NCBI GenBank assembly: GCA_910585415.1
Contig: CAJUDT010000118.1
Span: forward strand, 1-6,028
Reading direction: 5' to 3'
Length of the DNA: 6,028 nt
From: an uncultured Flavonifractor sp.
GTDB taxonomy: Bacteria; Bacillota; Clostridia; Oscillospirales; Oscillospiraceae
Made by a program: the position numbers and the translations under genes. Below the pieces are notes generated by a model. It was not told where the DNA came from, made no database searches, and saw only the letters and a program-made list of their open reading frames with translations. Numbering within the stretch: the stretch's first letter is position 1; the number at the start of each line of letters is the position of its first letter. This document shows, piece after piece, positions 1 through 4,285 of this stretch.

Positions 1-57
1 TGGAGGAGGGTGGATTCGAACCACCGAAGCTATCGCAACAGATTTACAGTCTGCCAA
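1..57 (-). other. Attachment-site junction: 3' half of a tRNA-Tyr gene
   Basis: Read on the minus strand, this is the 3' half of a tRNA. It has an anticodon stem GCAGA/TCTGT with loop CTGTAAA (anticodon GTA, so Tyr), a long variable arm as expected for tRNA-Tyr, and a T-arm GGTGG-TTCGAAT-CCACC. The acceptor 3' strand CTCCTCC and discriminator A follow, with the A at position 1. The matching 5' half is absent: the DNA to the right of about position 57 has no D-arm, and a GGAGG near 86-90 is too far away and only partly complementary. This is what is left when a tyrosine-integrase element inserts into a tRNA gene: the chromosome keeps the 3' half at one end and the element rebuilds an intact tRNA at the other. 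The integrase gene next door supports this. The exact core boundary is not visible from one end. Confidence 0.8.
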
Positions 58-62
58 AGAAA

Positions 63-114
63 GGCTGTACCTGCTGGGATGCAGTACCTCCACATGTATG
101 TCCTAGGCTGTACC
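63..114. repeat. Short repeats, possible integrase arm-type sites
   Basis: The 9-mer GGCTGTACC occurs twice in direct orientation, at 63-71 and 106-114. A related GCAGTACC lies at 81-88 and forms an imperfect inverted repeat with GTACCTGC at 67-74. These lie between the tRNA-derived junction and the end of the integrase gene, where tyrosine integrases with an N-terminal arm-binding domain usually have their arm sites. The assignment to integrase is inference from position only. Confidence 0.3.
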
Positions 115-230
115 CATGCAATACCCAAAAATGTTTTGTGTTTGTTATTGCAAGTTTACTATATCACAGGTGACTTTACATGTCAAAGGGAGAAATCAAA
201 AAGGCTCCAATTTTGGCCCGGATTTGGACA

Positions 231-276
231 AAAGGGGCAGGGTGGACAGGCCGCGATACAGCCTGTCCACCCTGCC
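231..276 (-). terminator. Rho-independent terminator of the integrase gene
   Basis: A perfect 16-bp inverted repeat (236-251 with 261-276, 9-nt loop) begins 3 bp past the integrase stop codon. On the minus strand the stem is followed by CC and a TTTT run. The T-run is short, but the stem is long and GC-rich, so it should stop leftward transcription before the attachment site. Confidence 0.8.
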
Positions 277-279
277 GTT

Positions 280-1425
280 TCAGTATGAGAGTTTCCGCAC
301 GTTATCCTTCCGGGCCTCGATATCCACATGGGTATAAATTTGGGTTGTACTCAGCCGGGCGTGTCCAAGTTGGTCCTGTACAGCGCGTATATTCGCGCCG
401 GAATCCAGCAGAGCGCTGGCGTAAGTGTGCCGGGCCGTGTGTGGACTATAGCAAGGGACCTGCTGCTCTGGGGGCAGCGCTGCATTCAAGTCCCGAATCA
501 CGGCGGCATACCGATGGGCCAGGACCGGCGGACGCATGAAATTGCCGTCGGGGCCAGGGAACACATAGAAGCCGGTTTTCCTGACGCGCTTGAGAACCTC
601 CACCCCTTGGGGACTCAACACCACGACGCGGTCACGTTTGTTTTTCGTAGTCTCCACAACGGCGTATTTCCGGCGCTTTTTCACCACCCCGTTTTTGTCC
701 GGCTTCATCATTGCGTCTGCGTCGGTGTTTTCCACCTCGGCGATTACCCGCCGGATATTCAAAAGCCCTTGCTCCAGATTTATGTCGTTCCACATCAATC
801 CGCACAGTTCCTCCGTGCGCAGGCCGGTGTAAAGCGCTAACTCCAGATAGCAGCCCCATTTGTGGCGGGGGGCGAACTCCAGAATCGTTCGGACCTCTTC
901 CAAAGAGTACACCTTGGGCGGTTTGGCCGGGTCCCGCTGGAGGCTGATATCTTCTGCCGGGTTGGTTTTGCACAGGTGATTTCTGCGAGCAGATTTGAAA
1001 ATGCCGTTCAGACACACCTTGATTTCATTTTGGGCGGAGTGGGACAGCCCAGCCGCGTCGGCAAAAATCTGCTCTATATGGAAGGGGCGGACGGAGTCCA
1101 GCTTCATGCTGCCGATACGGGGAAGGATGAACGTATGGACATAATGCTGGTAGTTCTCAAAGGTCTTGGGGGCCACCCGGCCCTTTTTGCTGACCTCAAG
1201 CCAAGTCTTGGACCAGGCCTGGACGGTTTTGACGCTCTCAACCGCCTCGCCCCCGCTTTCCTTCAGCCACTCCCGGTATTTTTTCTTTGCGCCCCGGCCG
1301 TCCTTGTCCTTGGAGTAGAAGGACAGAGGCGTGGTCCGGCCCGGAACCTTGACCCGAAATTCCCACCGGCCGTCCTTGCGCTGGCGCAGGGAGCCCTCAC
1401 CATTTGGATTTTTTTGCGGATACAT
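280..1425 (-). CDS. int: Tyrosine-recombinase integrase (381 aa)
   Basis: Site-specific recombinase that would integrate and excise the element at the tRNA-Tyr gene. The N-terminus (residues about 8-55, with GEGSLRQRKDGRWE) resembles the AP2-like arm-binding domain of Tn916/phage-type integrases. Residues about 65-150 form the core-binding SAM-like domain. The catalytic domain shows all expected residues: R203 in the ALYTGLR motif, a lysine at 261 or 263 in the beta-hairpin, H329 and R332 in HTARH, H355 in LGH and the nucleophile Y364 in TQIYTH. Length is normal for the family and no defect is visible. The ATG start is supported by GGGAGG (minus strand) 8 nt upstream. It is the last gene of the leftward block, about 120 bp after the exonuclease gene, and ends in a strong hairpin. 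No clear promoter of its own is visible, so it may be read from the upstream genes. Class is certain; target site is inferred from the adjacent tRNA fragment. Confidence 0.97.
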   Translation of the reverse strand: MYPQKNPNGEGSLRQRKDGRWEFRVKVPGRTTPLSFYSKDKDGRGAKKKYREWLKESGGEAVESVKTVQAWSKTWLEVSKKGRVAPKTFENYQHYVHTFILPRIGSMKLDSVRPFHIEQIFADAAGLSHSAQNEIKVCLNGIFKSARRNHLCKTNPAEDISLQRDPAKPPKVYSLEEVRTILEFAPRHKWGCYLELALYTGLRTEELCGLMWNDINLEQGLLNIRRVIAEVENTDADAMMKPDKNGVVKKRRKYAVVETTKNKRDRVVVLSPQGVEVLKRVRKTGFYVFPGPDGNFMRPPVLAHRYAAVIRDLNAALPPEQQVPCYSPHTARHTYASALLDSGANIRAVQDQLGHARLSTTQIYTHVDIEARKDNVRKLSY

Positions 1426-1455
1426 TTGACAATCCTCCCTTTTACATGGTAAACT
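1426..1455 (+). promoter_or_regulatory. Plus-strand promoter at the integrase start
   Basis: A perfect -35 TTGACA (1426-1431) is followed after 18 bp by TAAACT (1450-1455), which has an extended -10 TG at 1447-1448. It points away from the integrase gene, and the -35 abuts its start codon. The predicted start site is near 1461-1463. Paired with the downstream plus-strand terminator it defines a short transcription unit with no ORF of note. Confidence 0.5.
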
Positions 1456-1460
1456 GAAGG

Positions 1461-1535
1461 AGCAACAGGCCCTGCAAAGTTTGTTGCTCCTTTGATAGCC
1501 GCTCCCGGTGCTGGTAACACTGGGGGCGGTTTTCG
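1461..1535 (+). ncRNA. Candidate small antisense RNA
   Basis: The interval between a promoter-like sequence (1426-1455) and a plus-strand terminator (1499-1533) would give an RNA of about 73 nt. It carries no convincing ORF. It would be complementary to the intercistronic RNA between exonuclease and integrase on the opposite strand. An 11-bp inverted repeat (1457-1467 with 1482-1492) also lies here, although the predicted transcript start would cut into its left arm. Promoter, terminator and structure are visible; expression and function are inference. It does not match an RNA family I recognise. Confidence 0.4.
1499..1533 (+). terminator. Rho-independent terminator, plus strand
   Basis: A 12-bp stem (1499-1510 with 1518-1529, two G-T pairs, 7-nt loop) is followed by TTTT and further T-rich sequence (CGTTTGGTTTT). 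On the minus strand no T-run follows, so it should not stop the exonuclease transcript from reaching the integrase gene. It ends 14 bp before the exonuclease stop codon, facing it. Confidence 0.65.
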
Positions 1536-1547
1536 TTTGGTTTTCCT

Positions 1548-2546
1548 TCAGCGGCGGTCTGCTTCCAATTTTTTCAGCAGCAAACCCGTAACAAAGCAGT
1601 CCGTCAAGGCCCTGTGCTGCCCGAAATATGGAATGGAATAGTACGCGCAGAGCGTTGGTAGCTTGTAATCATCCACATCGTAGTCAGAATTATAGTCTAT
1701 ATCATAATACTCAAACTCGCGGTCCCATTTCTGCCTTGGTTTTTTGAGCGTTTTTTGTGCAATCAACAGAGTATCATAATATTTCCTCTGACAGCGGGAG
1801 AGCTCAAATCCGCCCTTTACAATAAATTTCAAGTCAAACTGTAGATTATGACCCACGATATTGCTTTTTCCAATGAAGTCTTGCAGTGACTCAACGATAC
1901 ATGAGAACGGAGGGGCGCTCTTGACCATATCGTCTGTAATCCCATTCACCGCCGTTATCTCACCTGGAATACTCTTTCTTGGAAGCGTAAAAGTGACAAA
2001 TTTTTCTTCCGGCTGATAATCAACAAATCGAATCGCCGCAATCTCTATGATCTCCGCACTGGCAGCGGACAGCCCGGTGGTCTCTACATCAATCGCAACA
2101 AAATTGCCTAGTTTGTCGCGCGGCGTCCTTTTTGTAATATTGGAAAATGAAATCTCGGAAACTTCTGTCACGTTTCGTTTGGGAGCTCTAGTGCCCGCGA
2201 TGACGATGGAGAAACTTGGTATACTTTCAAGTATGTCGAAAAAGGAGCGCTCCGCAGTCACTTTTTGTTCCAGATGTTTCTGAATTGCTTCTTCTCTCGC
2301 CTTTTGCGCAAGGTCTTGCAGCTCTGCCGCGTGCCCGTCTGGCCCCTTGTACAATGGGTGTAAATCGCTTTGTGTCTCGACTGAATGGAACGTTTCCCCC
2401 TTTGCTTCAGAAGCGGGCATTGCGCTGCGGGAAGAATGGTTTGCTTTTGTCCCTTTTGGTTCTTGCTGTGAACATTTTTTTATGATGTATACGAATACGC
2501 CCAAGAGAGCGATGAGAGTCAACCCCAAAATTACAATCGGCTCCAA
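1548..2546 (-). CDS. Membrane-anchored DEDDh 3'-5' exonuclease (332 aa)
   Basis: DnaQ/epsilon-like exonuclease with all three motifs: ExoI AIDVETTGL (D153, E155), ExoII GHNLQFD (H233, D238) and ExoIII HRALTD (H311, D316). The catalytic set D-E-D-H-D is complete, so 3'-5' nuclease activity on DNA or RNA is expected. Unusually, the N-terminus (residues about 4-22) is a hydrophobic helix followed by KK, predicting a single membrane anchor with the nuclease in the cytoplasm. Residues 24-70 are a polar linker and about 72-105 a charged, possibly coiled-coil helix. Residues about 266-295 form an extra Tyr/Asp-rich segment between ExoII and ExoIII. The start is TTG with GGGAGG 10 nt upstream; an in-frame stop lies just above it. 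The gene is more AT-rich than its neighbours (one 60-bp stretch, 1681-1740, is 38% GC). It lies between repressor and integrase, where lysogenic cargo is common. A defence or exclusion role is inference. Confidence 0.9.
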   Translation of the reverse strand: MEPIVILGLTLIALLGVFVYIIKKCSQQEPKGTKANHSSRSAMPASEAKGETFHSVETQSDLHPLYKGPDGHAAELQDLAQKAREEAIQKHLEQKVTAERSFFDILESIPSFSIVIAGTRAPKRNVTEVSEISFSNITKRTPRDKLGNFVAIDVETTGLSAASAEIIEIAAIRFVDYQPEEKFVTFTLPRKSIPGEITAVNGITDDMVKSAPPFSCIVESLQDFIGKSNIVGHNLQFDLKFIVKGGFELSRCQRKYYDTLLIAQKTLKKPRQKWDREFEYYDIDYNSDYDVDDYKLPTLCAYYSIPYFGQHRALTDCFVTGLLLKKLEADRR

Positions 2547-2552
2547 GTATGC

Positions 2553-2648
2553 TCAACCTCCCTGCCCCACCTGCAAATATTCTCCCATAGCCAAATTCCT
2601 GCCGGTAACAGGCGCTTCCGTTCCACCTGCGATATCGCGCTTCATCAT
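2553..2648 (-). CDS. Possible 31-aa ORF coupled to the repressor
   Basis: A small ORF fills the gap between repressor and exonuclease. Its ATG overlaps the repressor TGA by 4 bp (ATGA), a second ATG follows directly, and its stop lies 6 bp before the exonuclease TTG start. The peptide begins MMKRDIAGG and ends QVGQGG. It has no transmembrane segment and no motif I recognise. The GGGAGG serving the exonuclease lies within its last codons. The exact fit suggests translational coupling, but an ORF this short could arise by chance. Confidence 0.35.
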   Translation of the reverse strand: MMKRDIAGGTEAPVTGRNLAMGEYLQVGQGG

Positions 2649-3304
2649 GGCATAAATTCTACCTTTACGACTTTTCCAAGCACCTTGATGGTGGTTTTCT
2701 GCAAATCGTAAATCTGCGGCTGGTGAATCGGGTTGGTTGACTGCGGCATGAGTGTGATTGTGCTGTCCGTTGCGTAAAACCGTTTTACAGTTGCCTCATC
2801 ATCGCCCACAAGAACCACGGCAATTTCTCCATTTTCCACTTCATCCTGCTGACGGACGATGATAAGGTCCCCTTCTTGAATACGGACGGCGTTCATAGAG
2901 TCCCCCTGAACCCGGAGGGCAAAATATTCTGCCCCTCCATTTAGGTCCGTCATGGTGTACCCCTCAATATTTTCCTCTGCGTATATGGGCAGGCCAGCAG
3001 AAATGCGGCCCAGGATGGGGATGCAATGGTAACTCGATGGGGTGATGGGGATTGCATCAACAGGGAGTGATATGGTCTTGTCGCGTTCCATGGGGACATC
3101 GTACCCCATAAGCCAAGCCTCGTTTACGTCAAGCGCTTGAGCAATCAAGGCTGTCCTCTCCTGCTTTGGAATAAAGGAACCGCGGCAGTATTGACTCATT
3201 GCGCTTTTGGGGATACCTGTTTTTTCACACAAGTCTTTTTGTGTGATCCTGCGTATAGAAAGCCCCTGGCGGATTCTTTGGGCACAGCTGACCTTTTCCT
3301 TCAT
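2645..3304 (-). CDS. CI/LexA-like repressor, HTH plus S24 peptidase (219 aa)
   Basis: Master repressor of the element. Residues about 8-68 form an XRE-type helix-turn-helix (TQKDLCEKTGIPKSAMSQY). Residues about 95-215 form an S24 LexA/CI-like self-cleaving domain. The catalytic serine is S136 in GDSM and the general base lysine is K174 in ATVKRF. The likely self-cleavage bond is A103-G104 in RISAGLP. All these residues are present, so RecA-stimulated autocleavage and DNA-damage induction are expected from family knowledge. The ATG start has AGGAGG 7 nt upstream. The gene is divergent from the Cro-like gene; its promoter and operator-like repeats lie in the 3305-3468 spacer. It heads the leftward block that also contains the exonuclease and integrase genes. 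Confidence 0.95.
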   Translation of the reverse strand: MKEKVSCAQRIRQGLSIRRITQKDLCEKTGIPKSAMSQYCRGSFIPKQERTALIAQALDVNEAWLMGYDVPMERDKTISLPVDAIPITPSSYHCIPILGRISAGLPIYAEENIEGYTMTDLNGGAEYFALRVQGDSMNAVRIQEGDLIIVRQQDEVENGEIAVVLVGDDEATVKRFYATDSTITLMPQSTNPIHQPQIYDLQKTTIKVLGKVVKVEFMP

Positions 3305-3327
3305 GGATGTGCCTCCTTCCTGAGATG

Positions 3328-3356
3328 ACTATACCATATGAGTTTAGAAAAATCAA
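3328..3356 (-). promoter_or_regulatory. Leftward (repressor) promoter
   Basis: On the minus strand: -35 TTGATT (3351-3356), 17-bp spacer, -10 TATAGT (3328-3333) with an extended TG one base upstream. The predicted start lies near 3321, giving a leader of under 20 nt before the repressor ATG. An operator-like repeat covers the -35 and part of the spacer, which fits autoregulation. Confidence 0.75.
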
Positions 3357-3358
3357 TA
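3341..3358. promoter_or_regulatory. Operator-like repeat O1
   Basis: AGTTTAGAAAAATCAATA, the first of three direct copies of a TTTAGAAAAAT motif. It overlaps the -35 and spacer of the leftward promoter, so a bound repressor or Cro would control repressor synthesis. Assignment is from repetition and position. Confidence 0.65.
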
Positions 3359-3381
3359 TAAAAAGAGTGCAAAACAAAAAA

Positions 3382-3399
3382 AGTTTAGAAAAATCAAAA
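3382..3399. promoter_or_regulatory. Operator-like repeat O2
   Basis: AGTTTAGAAAAATCAAAA, identical to O1 over 16 bases and starting 41 bp from it. It sits just upstream of the rightward -35 in an A-rich tract that could also act as an UP element. Confidence 0.65.
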
Positions 3400-3406
3400 T
3401 ACACTA

Positions 3407-3435
3407 TTGACTTCCCGGAGAGGCCGTGCTATCAT
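3407..3435 (+). promoter_or_regulatory. Rightward early promoter
   Basis: -35 TTGACT (3407-3412), 17-bp spacer, -10 TATCAT (3430-3435): close to the housekeeping-sigma consensus with ideal spacing. The predicted start lies near 3442. It would drive the Cro-like gene and the early operon. Operator-like O3 covers the start site, so repressor binding should block it. Confidence 0.8.
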
Positions 3436-3437
3436 CT

Positions 3438-3455
3438 GGTTTAGAAAAATTGAAT
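3438..3455. promoter_or_regulatory. Operator-like repeat O3
   Basis: GGTTTAGAAAAATTGAAT, third copy of the TTTAGAAAAAT motif, starting 56 bp from O2. It covers the predicted transcription start of the rightward promoter and lies just before the ribosome binding site of the Cro-like gene. Confidence 0.65.
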
Positions 3456-3468
3456 CGAGGTGATAATC

Positions 3469-3681
3469 TTGTGGGACTATTCTCGGCTGAAGGGACGGAC
3501 TAGAGAAGCGGGACTGCGTCAAGAGGATGTAGGCAGCGCAATTGGACTCACTCCGACCACCTACAGTCTGAAGCTGAACTGTAAAGCTGAGTTCAAACAG
3601 CGCGAAATCGAGCGCATCTGTAAGGTACTGAACATCCCGTTTGCAGAAATCCCTGATTATTTTTTTACCCCGATGGTTTAG
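3469..3681 (+). CDS. Cro-like regulator, DUF739 type (70 aa)
   Basis: Small helix-turn-helix protein, first gene of the rightward operon. The order DYSRLKGR, then a QEDVGSAIGLTPTTYSLKL helix-turn-helix, then KQREIERICKVLNI and a terminal IPDYFF matches the DUF739 family of phage Cro-like proteins. It would bind the switch operators and oppose the S24 repressor. The start is taken as TTG at 3469 because AGGTGAT lies at 3458-3464, 4 nt upstream; an in-frame GTG at 3460 is possible but falls inside that ribosome binding site. The stop codon lies within a perfect hairpin that carries a palindromic form of the operator motif. Confidence 0.85.
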   Translation: MWDYSRLKGRTREAGLRQEDVGSAIGLTPTTYSLKLNCKAEFKQREIERICKVLNIPFAEIPDYFFTPMV

Positions 3682-3700
3682 AAAACTAAACCATCGGGGT
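3667..3700. promoter_or_regulatory. 15-bp hairpin containing a palindromic operator (O4)
   Basis: The arms 3667-3681 and 3686-3700 are perfect reverse complements around AAAA. The inner part, GGTTTAGAAAACTAAACC (3675-3692), is a fully symmetric version of the O1-O3 motif. No T-run follows on either strand, so it is not a standard terminator. It overlaps the last codons and stop of the Cro-like gene. A repressor-bound roadblock, or an mRNA structure at the operon's first gene, are both possible. Confidence 0.6.
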
Positions 3701-3709
3701 GAGAACCGC

Positions 3710-3754
3710 ATGAAAAAGCCCCACCAGAGGGGCAGGAGCTGGAGCTCGGGTTGA
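3710..3754 (+). CDS. Possible 14-aa ORF with A-tract hairpin
   Basis: ATG ORF encoding a peptide starting MKKPHQRGR, preceded by GGGGTGAG about 7 nt upstream. Its first codons coincide with an A5 tract and a GCCCC/GGGGC hairpin. A very similar start recurs at 3795. It may be a leader peptide or merely the reading of a structural repeat. Confidence 0.2.
   Translation: MKKPHQRGRSWSSG
3713..3733 (-). terminator. Antisense-facing terminator-like hairpin 1
   Basis: GCCCC (3718-3722) pairs with GGGGC (3729-3733) around a 6-nt loop. On the minus strand it is followed by TTTTT (3713-3717). It could stop only leftward transcription, for which no gene is visible to the right in the window. Confidence 0.45.
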
Positions 3755-3797
3755 CAGCGGAAACAGGCAAGGACTTGTCCAGCGCGGACAGTGCGTG

Positions 3798-3821
3798 AAA
3801 AAGCCCCGCCAGGGGCGGGGC
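3798..3821 (-). terminator. Antisense-facing terminator-like hairpin 2
   Basis: GCCCCGCC (3803-3810) pairs perfectly with GGCGGGGC (3814-3821), and TTTTT follows on the minus strand (3798-3802). It is a near copy of the hairpin at 3713-3733, including the preceding TGAAAAAGCCCC. The overlapping GTG frame at 3795-3845 would encode a 16-aa peptide starting MKKPRQGRG. Confidence 0.5.
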
Positions 3822-3841
3822 ATGGGAAAGGGGGGAGATGG

Positions 3842-4027
3842 ATGAAATTCGACCTGACCCAAGAGCAGCTTACCGCTACCATCGAAGCGTTGCGAGATTA
3901 CCTGCTCCGGCTGGAAATCGAGGCGGCAGCGCTGGCCTCGTTACATGCCGCTGACAAGCTGGTAGAGACGCGCCTGGAACAGGCAGAGGTGGTGAGAGAG
4001 CTGTTTGAGCACTACGTGAATCTATAG
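3842..4027 (+). CDS. Small helical protein of unknown function (61 aa)
   Basis: Unrecognised. The ATG at 3842 is chosen over an upstream in-frame GTG at 3791 because AAGGGGGGAG lies immediately before it and because the upstream extension would run through a terminator-like hairpin. The protein is almost entirely predicted helix, with acidic and basic residues alternating with Leu, Ala and Val, and one or two amphipathic helices (residues about 5-30 and 33-58). It has no Cys, no signal peptide and no membrane segment. A coiled-coil dimer or small regulatory partner is plausible. It is the second gene of the early operon, between the Cro-like and excisionase-like genes. Confidence 0.75.
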   Translation: MKFDLTQEQLTATIEALRDYLLRLEIEAAALASLHAADKLVETRLEQAEVVRELFEHYVNL

Positions 4028-4030
4028 CGA

Positions 4031-4065
4031 AAATAAAAGGGCTGGACCCAATGGGCAGGTCCAGC
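4031..4065 (-). terminator. Antisense-facing terminator-like hairpin 3
   Basis: GCTGGACC (4041-4048) pairs perfectly with GGTCCAGC (4058-4065), loop 9 nt. On the minus strand CC and TTTTATTT follow. It lies in the short gap before the excisionase-like gene, directly upstream of its ribosome binding site. Confidence 0.5.
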
Positions 4066-4081
4066 AGAAGGAGAGACCATC

Positions 4082-4285
4082 ATGGAAAAATTGGAACCAA
4101 GATACACCACTGAGCAGGTGGCCCAGCGCTATGGCGTCAAGGACTCCACTGTGCGGCGGTGGGTTCGGGAGGGGCGGCTGACCGCACTCAACCTGGGCGG
4201 GACACGGTTTGGGCCGTACGTTTACCGCCCGGCGGACCTGTTTGCTTTTGAACAGGATGTGGAACGGAAGGGGGCTGCTGTGTGA
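4082..4285 (+). CDS. HTH_17/excisionase-like DNA-binding protein (67 aa)
   Basis: MerR-like winged helix-turn-helix of the excisionase type. YTTEQVAQRYGVKDSTVRRW is the recognition unit, followed by VREGRLTALNLGGTRFG and a wing/anchor helix, YRPADLFAFEQ. The domain covers residues about 8-58 of 67, a normal size for phage Xis-type proteins. The ATG has AAGGAGAG about 6 nt upstream. The stop overlaps the next gene's GTG by 4 bp, so translation is probably coupled. In an element with a tyrosine integrase this is the best candidate for an excisionase, produced only when the early operon is on. It could instead be a transcriptional regulator; sequence alone does not separate the two. Confidence 0.8.
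   Translation: MEKLEPRYTTEQVAQRYGVKDSTVRRWVREGRLTALNLGGTRFGPYVYRPADLFAFEQDVERKGAAV

Noticed and set aside
1..95. A complete tRNA-Tyr gene on the minus strand
   Set aside because: A GGAGG at 86-90 pairs with only five of seven acceptor bases, lies about 11 nt too far from the anticodon stem, and no D-arm can be drawn; only the 3' half is real.
236..276. 16-bp inverted repeat as a recombination or transposon end
   Set aside because: It lies 3 bp past the integrase stop with a T-run on that strand, so a terminator explains it.
10..288. Plus-strand ORF of 92 codons over the left end
   Set aside because: It runs through the tRNA fragment and the integrase terminator, has no ribosome binding site and no recognisable protein character.
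3341..3455. CRISPR-like array from the three TTTAGAAAAAT copies
   Set aside because: Copies are short, unevenly spaced (41 and 56 bp) and aligned to promoters; no cas gene is present.
3667..3700. Terminator after the Cro-like gene
   Set aside because: The stem is strong but no T-run follows on either strand; the T-tract lies before it on the plus strand.
3751..3779. Second early promoter at TTGACA (3751-3756)
   Set aside because: No -10-like hexamer is found at 16-18 bp spacing.
3394..3882. Minus-strand ORF of 162 codons across the switch
   Set aside because: It would span both operators O2 and O3, the Cro-like gene in antisense and two hairpins; its composition is not protein-like and a better gene lies opposite.
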